A DNA stretch of 64,000 nt from Chryseobacterium jejuense (GTDB taxonomy: Bacteria > Bacteroidota > Bacteroidia > Flavobacteriales > Weeksellaceae). Below, piece after piece: positions 16,081 through 24,919 of this stretch. The notes beneath the pieces were generated by a model, which ran no database searches, was not told the origin of the DNA, and saw nothing but the letters and a program-made list of their open reading frames with translations. A program made the position numbers and the translations under genes. Positions within the stretch are counted from its first letter, which is position 1. Each line of letters opens with the position of its first letter. The stretch is taken from NCBI RefSeq assembly GCF_017877355.1, contig NZ_JAGIPR010000003.1:186001-250000 (forward strand). The letters run 5' to 3'.

Positions 16081-17846
16081 ATCTTGCAGAGGCAATAATC
16101 CTTAAAAATGTAGAAAAACATCCTATAAAAGCGGCAATCGGCTTTAAAAAGAAAGAAGAAGCCTGGAAAGAGCTGAGCTGGAAAAAATTCAGTGAAATTA
16201 TCTTTAAAACAGCCAATGCATTAAGAGAAGCAGGAGTTCAGGATAATGATAAGGTGGCTATTTACTCAGACAATTCATCTGAGTGGATGATTGTTGATTT
16301 AGCAGCAATGGCAATAGGGGCAATTACTGTTCCTATTTACTCTACGAATAATGCTGAACAGGCAGAATACATCATTAAAGATTCCGGAGCTAAAGCGATT
16401 TTGGTAGGAACCCAAATGCAATATGATGCTTGCCTGGAACTTTTGTATAAAGAAGATAATCATCTTGAAACCATCATTGTTTCTAAAAAAGCAGTGTGGA
16501 TCAAGAAAGAATTCAACAGTTTTTATCTTGAAGACTTTATTTCAAAAATGTCCTCAGAGCTGGAGATCTGCAAAAAAGAATATGATGATACTGCCACGCT
16601 GATCTATACTTCCGGAACTACAGGAACGCCGAAAGGAGTTATGCTTACCCATGGAAATTTCATTAAAGCATTTGATTCTCACTTTGAATTTTTTAAGTTT
16701 AAAAACTTTGAAGAAGAGCTTTCATTAGCATTCTTACCCTTAAGTCATGTTTTTGAAAGAAGCTGGAGTTTATTATGTCTGTATGGCGGAGCAAGAGTTT
16801 ATTTCCTTGAAGATCCGAAAAACGTAGCCAAAGCATTGGAAGAAGTAAAACCTACTGCCATGTGTGCGGTACCGAGATTCTTCCAGAAAGTATATGCCGG
16901 AGTTTTGGAAAAGGCAGAAGAAGGGTCACCACTGAAGAAAAAAATCTTTAATTGGGCGTTAAAAACAGGATGGGAAACCGCAGAATTAAGAAGAAATGAA
17001 AGACCTGTTCCTTTTGGTTTAAAATTAAAAGAATCTGTTGCAGATATGCTGGTCTTTAGTAAGATCAAGAATAAAATGGGTGGAAGATTGTGGTTTTTAC
17101 CTTGTGGTGGAGCATCTTTATCACCTGAAGTAACCAGATTCTTTGAATCAGTGGGGATTCACGTTACTGTTGGATATGGTTTAACAGAAACTACGGCTAC
17201 CTTAACTCTTTTCCCTTTAACTCATTTTGAACATGCTACGAGCGGAAAACCATTGCCGGGAGTAGAAATCCGTATCGGAGAAAGCGATGAGATCCAGGCC
17301 AGAGGAAACGGAATTATGAAAGGGTATTATAACAGACCTGAAGAAACCCAGAAAGTATTTACAGAAGATGGCTGGTTTAAAACAGGGGATGCCGGTAAAT
17401 TAGATGATAAGGGTAACCTGATTATTACAGACAGACTCAAGGATCTGATGAAAACTTCCAATGGAAAGTATATTGCTCCACAACAGATTGAAAATCTTCT
17501 TACCAATAATAATTTCATCCAACAGATCATGCTGGTAGCGGAAGGGAGACAATTTGTATCTGCCTTAATCGTTCCGAATTTTGAGTTCTTACAGAATTAT
17601 ATTAAAAAGAATAATATTCCATTTACCAATTGGGAAGAAGTGGTGAAAAATGAAAAGGTAATTAACCTTTATAAAGAGAAAATTAAAGAACTGCAAAGCC
17701 ACCTTGCGGATTATGAAAAAGTAAAGAAATTTACACTAATGTCGGCAGAATTCGACATCAATACCGGAGAAATTACTCCAACATTGAAAGTAAAAAGAAA
17801 TGTAGTTCTTAAAAAATATGCAGATATTATAGATAAGATGTATTAA
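16077..17846 (+). CDS. Long-chain acyl-CoA synthetase (AMP-binding, FadD15-like)
   Basis: The protein has 589 residues with the ANL superfamily motifs: A3 LIYTSGTTGTPKGVMLTHGN (about 178-197), LSHVFERSW, A5 VGYGLTETTATLTLFP, and A7-A8 TGDAGKLDDKGNLIITDRLKDLMKTSNG in order. The C-terminal lid carries TGEITPTLKVKRNVVLKKY, where the K is the adenylation lysine. FERSW and the GKYIAPQQIE segment fit long-chain fatty acyl-CoA synthetases (eukaryote-like ACSL/FadD15 group). It activates fatty acids for beta-oxidation or lipid synthesis at the membrane. It overlaps the epimerase by 4 bases and precedes mvaD by 27. Confidence 0.92.
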   Translation: MNLAEAIILKNVEKHPIKAAIGFKKKEEAWKELSWKKFSEIIFKTANALREAGVQDNDKVAIYSDNSSEWMIVDLAAMAIGAITVPIYSTNNAEQAEYIIKDSGAKAILVGTQMQYDACLELLYKEDNHLETIIVSKKAVWIKKEFNSFYLEDFISKMSSELEICKKEYDDTATLIYTSGTTGTPKGVMLTHGNFIKAFDSHFEFFKFKNFEEELSLAFLPLSHVFERSWSLLCLYGGARVYFLEDPKNVAKALEEVKPTAMCAVPRFFQKVYAGVLEKAEEGSPLKKKIFNWALKTGWETAELRRNERPVPFGLKLKESVADMLVFSKIKNKMGGRLWFLPCGGASLSPEVTRFFESVGIHVTVGYGLTETTATLTLFPLTHFEHATSGKPLPGVEIRIGESDEIQARGNGIMKGYYNRPEETQKVFTEDGWFKTGDAGKLDDKGNLIITDRLKDLMKTSNGKYIAPQQIENLLTNNNFIQQIMLVAEGRQFVSALIVPNFEFLQNYIKKNNIPFTNWEEVVKNEKVINLYKEKIKELQSHLADYEKVKKFTLMSAEFDINTGEITPTLKVKRNVVLKKYADIIDKMY

Positions 17847-17873
17847 TCGTCTTGTAAATCAATTAAGTAGACT

Positions 17874-18929
17874 ATGACAACACAATTTATAGGAAAAGAA
17901 AATTTTACCATTCATACACACACGGTTTCAGAGAGCTGTCCGTCTAATATTGCTTTAATTAAATATTGGGGTAAGTATGACAATCAGATCCCTGCCAATC
18001 CAAGTATCAGTTATACTTTAAATCATTGTAAAACCAATACTACAATGGAATTTTTGGCTGATGAGCCTTTTTCTGTACAAACCTTTTTGTCAGGAAATGA
18101 AGAGGTGAAGTTTGCTGAAAAGATTGAAAAATACTTCAAAAATATCGAACAGTATCTTCCATGGATCTTAAAAGGGAAATATATCATCAGAACTGAAAAT
18201 ACATTTCCACACAGTTCAGGAATTGCGAGTTCTGCTTCAGGATTCGGAGCTATTGCTAAATGTCTGATGGCGTTGGATGAGACATTTACTGGGAAAAACT
18301 CAGAAGAAGAATCCTTAAGAAAAGCTTCATTTTTAGCAAGATTAGGAAGCGGAAGTGCATGCAGAAGCTTGTACAACGGATTGATCGTGTGGGGAGAAAC
18401 AGAAGAAGTTCAGGGAAGTTCAGATCTATTTGCAGTACCCTATCCTGAAACTGAAATTCATGAAGTATTCAAAAACTTCAATGACTGGGTTTTACTGATT
18501 CATGAAGGACAGAAAAGCGTTTCTTCAACCGTAGGACACGGTTTAATGAACACCAACCCATATGCAGAAAGAAGATTTCAGGAAGCAAGGGAAAATTTTA
18601 TTCCGATGAAGGAAATCCTGAAAAGCGGAGATATGGAACGCTTCATCAAATTGGTAGAGCACGAAGCACTTACTCTTCACGCCATGATGATGATGAGTGA
18701 TCCGGCTTTTATATTGATGAAAACAGGAACTTTAGAAGTTATCAATAAAATTTGGGATTTCAGAAGAGAAACAGGACTTCCGTTATTCTTTACCCTGGAT
18801 GCTGGTGCGAACGTACACCTTTTATTCCCAAGTGATGCTTCTGAAGAACAGATCAAAACATTTATAGAAGCAGAATTGCTTCAGCATACTCAAAAGAATG
18901 GAGTAGTGAAGGATGTGATGAAGTTTTAA
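17874..18929 (+). CDS. mvaD: Diphosphomevalonate decarboxylase
   Basis: The 351-residue GHMP-fold enzyme has CPSNIALIKYWGKYDNQIPANPSISYTL in part at the N terminus (the decarboxylase signature with the K-Y-W-G-K run), the ATP loop PHSSGIASSASGFGAIA and the C-terminal DAGANVHLLFP, whose Asp acts as the catalytic base. It converts mevalonate 5-diphosphate to isopentenyl diphosphate with ATP. Its presence agrees with the mevalonate pathway used by Chryseobacterium and relatives. It may be cotranscribed with the acyl-CoA synthetase. A strong terminator follows at once. Confidence 0.95.
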   Translation: MTTQFIGKENFTIHTHTVSESCPSNIALIKYWGKYDNQIPANPSISYTLNHCKTNTTMEFLADEPFSVQTFLSGNEEVKFAEKIEKYFKNIEQYLPWILKGKYIIRTENTFPHSSGIASSASGFGAIAKCLMALDETFTGKNSEEESLRKASFLARLGSGSACRSLYNGLIVWGETEEVQGSSDLFAVPYPETEIHEVFKNFNDWVLLIHEGQKSVSSTVGHGLMNTNPYAERRFQEARENFIPMKEILKSGDMERFIKLVEHEALTLHAMMMMSDPAFILMKTGTLEVINKIWDFRRETGLPLFFTLDAGANVHLLFPSDASEEQIKTFIEAELLQHTQKNGVVKDVMKF

Positions 18930-18937
18930 AAGATAAT

Positions 18938-18967
18938 AAAAAAGTGGGTTTTTTAACCCACTTTTTT
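18938..18967. terminator. Bidirectional terminator after mvaD
   Basis: A perfect 13-bp stem AAAAAAGTGGGTT/AACCCACTTTTTT with a TTTT loop separates convergent mvaD and the EEP gene. The A-tract and T-tract arms serve both strands. Confidence 0.9.
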
Positions 18968-18971
18968 ATGT

Positions 18972-20054
18972 TTAATCTTCAGTAGCTACTGCTTCCCGGT
19001 TGCCGTCTTCCTGTTTTCCTTCTTCTATCATGATTTCTGCCTCTGCTTTTTCTTCTGAAGTTGCTGTTTCTATAAGTTCTTCCTGCTGATCGTTGTGAAG
19101 GTCTATGAAAAACTCACAGTATACAGGAAGATGATCTGAACCAAAATTTTCCAGTGTCTTCAGTTGTTTGATAAAAATATCTTCGCTGTGAAACATCAGA
19201 TCTATAGGAAATCTTAAAAAGCGATACTTTGCATGAAAAGTAGAAACAAAAGAATGTCCCACCCTCGGATCTATAAGATGACTCGTTTTTCTAAAAAGTA
19301 CAGATGACCTTGACCAGGCAACGTTATTGAAATCTCCCACTACAATAACCGGTTTTTTGATATCTTTTACCCGCTTGGCAGTACTTAGAAGATCACCGTC
19401 TCTTTCCCTGGAGGTTTCTTCCTCTGTAGGGCTCGGCGGTGGCGGATGAACACCAAAGAAAACAAAGGAAAAACCATCGGCTGTTTCCATATGTACCTCA
19501 ATGCTCGGAATATCATCTGCTACAAAATAATGAGTTCTGGCTTCCTTAATTTCAATTCTGGAATAGAAATGCATTCCGTAAGTATTTTCAAGAGTTACTT
19601 TGTGCTGGTAGGGGTATTCTTTTTCCAGACTCCTCATTGCTTTTTCCCAATCTCTATTGCTTTCCATAGTCATGAAAAAATCAGGATCATATTTTTCAAT
19701 AAGCTTAGAAAACCTTCCATATTCCTTATTGAACTGGTAAACATTGGCTGATACAAAATGAAGTTTTCCAGAGGATTTGTGGCGGTGTTTATGTTTTTTT
19801 ATAGGGTAAAGGCGTGTATATCTGATGAGGGTTTGGCTGTGATAAACAAATAAAACAAGCAGAAATCCCTGGGAATACCACAAATAATCTGTAGAATCAA
19901 TTATAAATCCTAACAGAAAAGTAAAAAATATAAGATAAGTGACCTGTATTTTAGCAAATTCAGGAACCCGGAATATCCAGTGAGAATGCTGAATTTTAGG
20001 CAGTATAGTTAAGACCAGTAAAAGTATGGCCAGAATTATATAAACAATCAACAT
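18972..20054 (-). CDS. Membrane-anchored endonuclease/exonuclease/phosphatase (EEP) protein
   Basis: The protein has 360 residues. Three hydrophobic helices fill the first 85 residues. The EEP domain follows, with MTMESNRDW (metal-binding Glu), FGVHPPPPSP, the catalytic VVGDFNNVAWSRSS (Asp/Asn) and FGSDHLPVYCEF (Asp-His) at its end. An acidic Glu-rich tail closes the protein. Such membrane-bound EEP proteins are probably phosphodiesterases facing the periplasm; their substrate is unknown. It is not clearly in an operon: the next genes diverge. Confidence 0.85.
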   Translation of the reverse strand: MLIVYIILAILLLVLTILPKIQHSHWIFRVPEFAKIQVTYLIFFTFLLGFIIDSTDYLWYSQGFLLVLFVYHSQTLIRYTRLYPIKKHKHRHKSSGKLHFVSANVYQFNKEYGRFSKLIEKYDPDFFMTMESNRDWEKAMRSLEKEYPYQHKVTLENTYGMHFYSRIEIKEARTHYFVADDIPSIEVHMETADGFSFVFFGVHPPPPSPTEEETSRERDGDLLSTAKRVKDIKKPVIVVGDFNNVAWSRSSVLFRKTSHLIDPRVGHSFVSTFHAKYRFLRFPIDLMFHSEDIFIKQLKTLENFGSDHLPVYCEFFIDLHNDQQEELIETATSEEKAEAEIMIEEGKQEDGNREAVATED

Positions 20055-20167
20055 ATTAAAATTCTTTGTCTGAAATAATTTTTGTTACAATTTAAGAAAA
20101 ATGAAATTTAAAATCTCATAATCAATTTAAAATTTATTTTACCTATTTTTAGCTAAATTTATCCCTT

Positions 20168-20608
20168 ATGAATACCATAACAGCAATACTTGTCTTATGC
20201 AGTAGTTTCTGTTTCGGACAGCAGAATGAGGAAATAGAAAAGCCTATTCGCAGTCTGTTTCTTGGAATGAAAAACGCTGATCCTGGACTTGTAAAAACAG
20301 CTTTTGCTGAAAATGCCGTTTTGCAGACGGTTACAAGAGACGGTACTGTAAAAAGTGATAATATACAGGAGTTTATAGGAACTGTTTCTAAGTTTGCTAA
20401 AGATGATCTGGATGAAAGGATTGTAGTTGAAGCTATACATACAGATGGAAATCTGGCCAGTGTATTTACACCTTATAGCTTTTACCTGAAAGGGAAATTG
20501 TCCCATTGTGGAGCCAATAGCTTTCAATTGGTGAAACAGAATAATGAATGGAAGATTCAGTATATTATTGATACCCGAAGAAAGGAAAACTGTAAGGAAA
20601 TAAAATAA
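20168..20608 (+). CDS. Secreted NTF2-like (lumazine-binding-like) protein
   Basis: The protein has 146 residues with a signal peptide (MNTITAILVLCSSFCFGQ). The mature part shows the cone-shaped NTF2 fold pattern: IEKPIRSLFLGMKNADPGLV, FAENAVLQTVTRDG, and the closing SFQLVKQNNEWKIQYIIDTR. This resembles the Lumazine_bd_2/DUF4440-like NTF2 proteins of Bacteroidota. No ligand or catalytic residues can be named. The VOC protein gene follows after 20 bases in the same direction. Confidence 0.75.
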   Translation: MNTITAILVLCSSFCFGQQNEEIEKPIRSLFLGMKNADPGLVKTAFAENAVLQTVTRDGTVKSDNIQEFIGTVSKFAKDDLDERIVVEAIHTDGNLASVFTPYSFYLKGKLSHCGANSFQLVKQNNEWKIQYIIDTRRKENCKEIK

Positions 20609-20628
20609 TAAAAATATTTAAGAAGAGA

Positions 20629-21006
20629 ATGAAAATTCATCATATAGCTATCATTGGCTCAGATTACGAAGTATCAAAGAAATTCTATACACAAGTTTTA
20701 GGTTTACAGATTGTTCGTGAAGTATATCGTGAAGAAAGACAGTCTTATAAACTTGATCTGGCTATAGGAGATCATTATGTAATTGAACTATTCTCTTTTC
20801 CGGATCCGCCTGCGCGCCCGTCCCGTCCTGAAGCCTGTGGTTTAAGACATCTTGCTTTCTCAGTGGAAAATGTAACGGAAAAACGAGACGAATTAATAGG
20901 GAAGGGACTGGATTGTGAAGAGATCCGCATCGACGAATTCACAGGAAAAGAATTTTTCTTTACCCAGGATCCGGACCAGTTGCCATTAGAGTTTTATGAA
21001 ATGTAA
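20629..21006 (+). CDS. gloA2: VOC-family glyoxalase I-like metalloprotein (YaeR/SMU1112c type)
   Basis: The 125-residue protein has two betaalphabetabetabeta units. The candidate metal ligands are H4 or H5 (MKIHHIAI), E in VIELFSF, H in LRHLAFSV and E in PLEFYEM, the spacing of the glyoxalase/bleomycin-resistance superfamily. The motif FPDPPARPSRPEACGLRHLAF is diagnostic of the YaeR/SMU1112c group, annotated as GloA2. The exact reaction is unproven. The stop abuts the end of the converging DUF1634 gene with no space for a terminator. Confidence 0.88.
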   Translation: MKIHHIAIIGSDYEVSKKFYTQVLGLQIVREVYREERQSYKLDLAIGDHYVIELFSFPDPPARPSRPEACGLRHLAFSVENVTEKRDELIGKGLDCEEIRIDEFTGKEFFFTQDPDQLPLEFYEM

Positions 21007-21390
21007 TTAGTGTGCATAACCAGCAAAGAAACTCACTGCCATAATTGCTAAAACCACTGAAGAAATGAATACATATACATAATCTTTTTCCTTCAAATAG
21101 CCTATTAAAGCGAAGACAATTCTCATCAGGGGAGTGAAGATCAATAAAAGGATGCCTAGTTGAATAATGGCCATTCCTTCGCCTTTGCATAGAGATTCCC
21201 AGAAATGGTTCCAAACCTTTTCAGAAGAGTTTCCAACAACAAGGCTGGTGTATTTTTTAGGCATTTCAAAACCTTCGGTAAACAGTTTGATAAAACCAAT
21301 CAGTGAAGTAGCCACAGACAGAATGACGCCCAGTCTCAGGAGATTTCCTACGGAACGGTTCAGATCTACATCTGTAAAATTCTTTTTCAT
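21007..21390 (-). CDS. DUF1634 family membrane protein
   Basis: The 127-residue protein has three predicted helices: LLRLGVILSVATSLIGFIKLF, IIQLGILLLIFTPLMRIVFALIG and the C-terminal YVYVFISSVVLAIMAVSFFAGY (each quoted only in part of the helix). DUF1634 genes recur beside TauE/SafE permeases, as here: the start overlaps the stop of the permease gene by one base. It is probably an accessory subunit of that permease. The function is inferred from context. Confidence 0.85.
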   Translation of the reverse strand: MKKNFTDVDLNRSVGNLLRLGVILSVATSLIGFIKLFTEGFEMPKKYTSLVVGNSSEKVWNHFWESLCKGEGMAIIQLGILLLIFTPLMRIVFALIGYLKEKDYVYVFISSVVLAIMAVSFFAGYAH

Positions 21391-22220
21391 TATCTGAAGC
21401 TTTTGTTGATACCGTTATACATCATATATACAGACAGGATTGTAATCACAATGGCAAAAAATACCTTTAATTTTTTGGTTTTGGATGCCATAAGGGTTTT
21501 AGAACCGATAAAGCTTCCAATTACCACCCCAATCAGTACAGGAGCTGCAATGACCGGAATAATTTCACCCCTCTGGAAATAAATCAGTGCACTGGCAACT
21601 GCTGTTACTCCAATCATAAAATTACTGGTGGTTGTAGAAACTTTAAAAGGAAGTTTCATCATATTATCCATAGCCAATACTTTCAATGCTCCGGAACCAA
21701 TTCCTAAAAGTCCGGACATTGCTCCAGCAAACATCATCATTAAAAATCCCGGAACTGTATTTCTTGCAGAGTAGTTTTTTAATACTCCTTTATCAGGAAA
21801 AGTCCCGTAAAGTTTTAGTTTTTCTTCCAGACTTCCATGAATTAAAGGTTCCTGATGGTCAGGTTTTCCTTTTAAATTTAAAATAACCGTCAAAAGAAGA
21901 ATACTTGCGAAGATAATTCCAATGGTATTCGGATTAAGCATCCCTGAAACCAAAGCCCCTACAATAGCTCCGGCGGTGGTGGCTATTTCAAGAAACATTC
22001 CGATTCTCATATTGGTAAACCCTTCTTTTACAAAAGCTACCGCGGCACCGGAAGAAGTTCCGATTACGGAAATAAGAGATGCGCCAATAGCGTAATGCAT
22101 TGGAACGCCGAATCCCAGCGTTAATAAAGGAATGATGATAACCCCTCCTCCAAGCCCTGTAAGTGAGCCTAAAAGGCCCGCAGAAATAGCGCCAAAGAAG
22201 AGTATGATGATTTCTGACAT
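21390..22220 (-). CDS. TauE/SafE (TSUP) family sulfite/organosulfonate permease
   Basis: The protein has 276 residues and about eight helices in two repeats, each starting with a Gly-rich segment: GSLTGLGGGVIIIPLLTLGF near the N terminus and GAMSGLLGIGSGALKVLAM in the second half. These are the TSUP signatures. Family members export sulfite, sulfoacetate or related anions, or import sulfur compounds. The upstream region carries a full consensus promoter, divergent from the one of the DUF1543 gene. Substrate not determinable. Confidence 0.9.
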   Translation of the reverse strand: MSEIIILFFGAISAGLLGSLTGLGGGVIIIPLLTLGFGVPMHYAIGASLISVIGTSSGAAVAFVKEGFTNMRIGMFLEIATTAGAIVGALVSGMLNPNTIGIIFASILLLTVILNLKGKPDHQEPLIHGSLEEKLKLYGTFPDKGVLKNYSARNTVPGFLMMMFAGAMSGLLGIGSGALKVLAMDNMMKLPFKVSTTTSNFMIGVTAVASALIYFQRGEIIPVIAAPVLIGVVIGSFIGSKTLMASKTKKLKVFFAIVITILSVYMMYNGINKSFR

Positions 22221-22236
22221 ACTACAATTAATATTA

Positions 22237-22268
22237 CAAATATAAAATTATTGTAGTAGTCTGCCAAA
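22237..22268 (-). promoter_or_regulatory. Promoter of TSUP-DUF1634 operon
   Basis: On the minus strand TTTG (22268-22265), 20 bp and TATATTTG (22244-22237) match the Bacteroidota housekeeping consensus. The ATG follows 16 nt later. Confidence 0.65.
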
Positions 22269-22270
22269 CA

Positions 22271-22300
22271 TTTGAAAAAGATAAATTTAACGTATTTTTG
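22271..22300 (+). promoter_or_regulatory. Promoter of DUF1543-purK unit
   Basis: TTTG (22271-22274), 18 bp and TATTTTTG (22293-22300), 5 nt before the ATG at 22306. Its -33 element lies 2 bp from the -33 element of the divergent TSUP promoter. Confidence 0.6.
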
Positions 22301-22305
22301 CATGC

Positions 22306-22869
22306 ATGAAAAGTGAAATGAAATTATTTTATGTGATTCTCGGGGCAACTCCCAAAGGAAGAAACATTGAGCAACATGACGTTTTTTTTGGGATTGCTGA
22401 GAGTCTGAAGGATCTTATCCCTGATATGAAAGCCTTTTGGAAAGAAGCAGAAGGAAAGATTCATATTGATTGCTATCAGGAAGTAAGATTTGCTGATGGT
22501 TATGAGGTGAAGATCGTTGAAAAGGATGAAAATACATCCGGAAACCAATTGTTCTTCCTTAATTTAGGAGGTTACAAGCCTGGTTTTTTTGAAGAATTCC
22601 ACGAGCAGCATCTGATGGTAGGACAAGCTATGGGTGAGATCGTAAAGAGAGCAAAAGCTACAGAATTCTATAAAACAATGGGGTTTGAAGGAGCAGTAAG
22701 TCATATTGATGACAAGCATGGGGTAGATATTGATGATATTTTCAATGTGAATGATATTCTGCCAGTATCTATGAAAGAAAAATATTCTATTGTTCTTATA
22801 AAATCTGATGTAGAAAATCAGGAAAACCCAATGGGGCTGGGATATTTAAAAATTGATAAAATTCAATAA
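22306..22869 (+). CDS. DUF1543 domain protein
   Basis: The protein has 187 residues. KLFYVILGATPKGRNIEQHD at the N terminus (a nucleotide-free Rossmann-like start) and LNLGGYKPGFFEEFHEQHLMVG define DUF1543, a family without an assigned function. A second ATG at 22318 matches family starts equally well; I keep 22306 because the promoter box is so close. The protein is soluble, without a signal peptide. purK follows 24 bases later, so the two are likely cotranscribed, although no purine link is known. Confidence 0.8.
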   Translation: MKSEMKLFYVILGATPKGRNIEQHDVFFGIAESLKDLIPDMKAFWKEAEGKIHIDCYQEVRFADGYEVKIVEKDENTSGNQLFFLNLGGYKPGFFEEFHEQHLMVGQAMGEIVKRAKATEFYKTMGFEGAVSHIDDKHGVDIDDIFNVNDILPVSMKEKYSIVLIKSDVENQENPMGLGYLKIDKIQ

Positions 22870-22893
22870 GCGTAAATCTAATAAAAATAAAAA

Positions 22894-24006
22894 ATGAAAA
22901 TAGGAATTCTGGGAGGTGGACAGCTGGGAAGAATGTTGATACAAAGTGCTTTGAAGTATGATGATGAGTTTTATACTCTGGATCCGGCTTCTGATGCACC
23001 ATGCCACAATATCTCGTATTTTACGGAAGGAAATTTCAATGATTACGAAACTGTTCTGAATTTTGGAAAAGATAAAGATGTGGTAACCATTGAAATAGAA
23101 CACGTAAATGCTGATGCTTTGGCTGAACTTGAAAAACAGGGAATTAGAGTGGTTCCTAATGCCGGGATCATCAAAACCATTCAGCAAAAGATTCTTCAGA
23201 AAGAATTTTATAAAACTCATGATATACCAAGTCCGGAATTTCAGATCGTATGGAACAGTGATGAAAAGATCATGATGCCATTGCCATTTGTTCAGAAAAT
23301 GAATACCGGTGGTTATGATGGAAAAGGCGTACAGGTTATTAAAACAGAAGAGGATTACCAACATGTATGGAAAGAAGCTTCAGTGATTGAAAGCCTTGTT
23401 GATATTGATAAAGAGCTTTCCGTTATTGTGGCAAGAAATGAAAAAGGAGAAACCAATACTTTTCCGGTAACAGAAATGGTGGCTGATCCTAAACTTAATC
23501 TTTTAGACTTCAATGTGTGTCCGGTTTTATTGACTGAAGATGTTCAGCAGCAGATTGATGCCATTACAGAGAAGTTTTTGAATGCAGTAAATTCTCCGGG
23601 ACTTTTTGCTATCGAATTATTCTTAGATAAAGAAGGAAAGGTATGGGTAAATGAAACAGCACCAAGACTACATAATTCAGGGCACCAGAGCCAGGAAGGA
23701 AACACCAATTCTCAGTTTGAACAAATGTACCGTGTCGTAAAGAATCTTCCTTTAGCAGATACGGATGCTATTACCTACAGTGGAATGCTGAATCTGGTCG
23801 GAGCAGAAGGCTACTCTGGAAAGGTAGTATACGAAGGAATGGAAGATGTACTTAAGTTACCTGAAACTTACATTCACTTATACGGAAAAACAGAAACCAA
23901 ACCAGGAAGAAAAATGGGACACATCAATGTGTTGGCAGATTCTAGAGAAGAGCTTATGGAAAAGCTTGTGATGGTGAAGGGAATGGTGAGAGTGATTTCA
24001 GAATAA
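22894..24006 (+). CDS. purK: 5-(carboxyamino)imidazole ribonucleotide synthase
   Basis: The 370-residue ATP-grasp enzyme begins IGILGGGQLGRMLIQSALK, with the preATP-grasp Gly-rich loop. VQKMNTGGYDGKGVQV is the ATP-binding loop and LFAIELFLDKEGKVWVNETAPRLHNSGHQ contains the metal ligands and the PurK-specific ARLHNSGH-type motif. It carboxylates AIR to N5-CAIR with ATP and bicarbonate. The partner mutase PurE is encoded 7 kb downstream at 30804, rather than next to it. A terminator follows. Confidence 0.96.
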   Translation: MKIGILGGGQLGRMLIQSALKYDDEFYTLDPASDAPCHNISYFTEGNFNDYETVLNFGKDKDVVTIEIEHVNADALAELEKQGIRVVPNAGIIKTIQQKILQKEFYKTHDIPSPEFQIVWNSDEKIMMPLPFVQKMNTGGYDGKGVQVIKTEEDYQHVWKEASVIESLVDIDKELSVIVARNEKGETNTFPVTEMVADPKLNLLDFNVCPVLLTEDVQQQIDAITEKFLNAVNSPGLFAIELFLDKEGKVWVNETAPRLHNSGHQSQEGNTNSQFEQMYRVVKNLPLADTDAITYSGMLNLVGAEGYSGKVVYEGMEDVLKLPETYIHLYGKTETKPGRKMGHINVLADSREELMEKLVMVKGMVRVISE

Positions 24007-24024
24007 CTGAATTGAAAATATATA

Positions 24025-24056
24025 AAAATAGCTGTAGTTCTCTCTACAGCTATTTT
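24025..24056. terminator. Bidirectional terminator after purK
   Basis: A perfect 13-bp stem (AAAATAGCTGTAG with its complement) and a TTCTCT loop, between convergent purK and the 24067 gene. Confidence 0.88.
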
Positions 24057-24066
24057 TTGTTTATAT

Positions 24067-24879
24067 CTAAGGTTTTTTAACCACTTCTATAGTATCTGTT
24101 TTATAATTGTATTTCATATACGTTCCTAGTGCAGGAGAATAAACAGAAAACTCTTCCAGCTTTGTAAGCGGAGCATAAAGTTTAAAAGTACAAATATCCG
24201 TAGCCGAAATAAACGGATTGGTTTTTAAATGACTATGCGTAACCATTGTTGCTATATTTCCATCTCCCATTGACGCTTGAGCAGGCACTAGTCTTGAATG
24301 AATTTTTTGGTTAGAAATAATATTTCCTTTTTTATCTGATACGAAAAGATAATCATTTCCAAATGGAATGATACCGGATTGAGAGGTTCCCGAGATCAGA
24401 TATATTTTGTAATTTTCATTAAATGGAATAAGAATCATGTTCAGACTATATCCTTGTGGTAATGCTACTTCATATTTTGGATCTGATAATTGTGGAATTA
24501 CTACGGAATGAATGTTTTTTAGAGAGCTTTCAGTATCATTAAGCTCTCTTTGTGTAAAGCTTTCTTTTACAGGTGATTTTTGATTGTTTTTAAAATCATA
24601 TTCAGCGATAATTTTACTTTGGTCTTTATTAAGAAAAACTGTTTTCATGATATCCTTTGACTGATATGTTAGGTAGCTTCCCATATTCTCACGGAGTTTA
24701 GGGTTACTGTTGGCCAGATCACCAGCATGCCATGACGCATTTTCATGGGAGAAAAGTAAGTGAGCCTCTGTTTTGATGGAGTCTAGTTTGTGTTGAAGGT
24801 CTTTTTCAGAATATTTAAGATCCTGAGCAAAGGTAATAGCCGGTATAAAGATGAAGAAAAACTTGATAATTTGTTTCAT
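24067..24879 (-). CDS. Secreted protein with JAMM-like HxHx7Sx2D motif, unknown function
   Basis: The 270-residue protein has a signal peptide (MKQIIKFFFIFIPAITFAQ). No family is recognised overall. Near the C terminus THSHLKTNPFISATDI holds H215, H217, S225 and D228 in the exact H-x-H-x7-S-x2-D spacing of JAB/MPN zinc peptidases, preceded by a strand pair YLFVSDKKGNIISNQ that suits that fold. The Glu that normally activates water is not identified. The role could be a periplasmic isopeptidase-like hydrolase, or the motif may be chance. The gene ends at a bidirectional terminator. Confidence 0.6.
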   Translation of the reverse strand: MKQIIKFFFIFIPAITFAQDLKYSEKDLQHKLDSIKTEAHLLFSHENASWHAGDLANSNPKLRENMGSYLTYQSKDIMKTVFLNKDQSKIIAEYDFKNNQKSPVKESFTQRELNDTESSLKNIHSVVIPQLSDPKYEVALPQGYSLNMILIPFNENYKIYLISGTSQSGIIPFGNDYLFVSDKKGNIISNQKIHSRLVPAQASMGDGNIATMVTHSHLKTNPFISATDICTFKLYAPLTKLEEFSVYSPALGTYMKYNYKTDTIEVVKKP

Positions 24880-24919
24880 GAATTATTTTTGTGGCAAAAT
24901 ACAAAATTGAGATTAAAGT

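Noticed and set aside
22846..23364. Antisense ORF of 172 aa in purK
   Set aside because: Codon pattern and composition follow the complement of purK; no domain is present.
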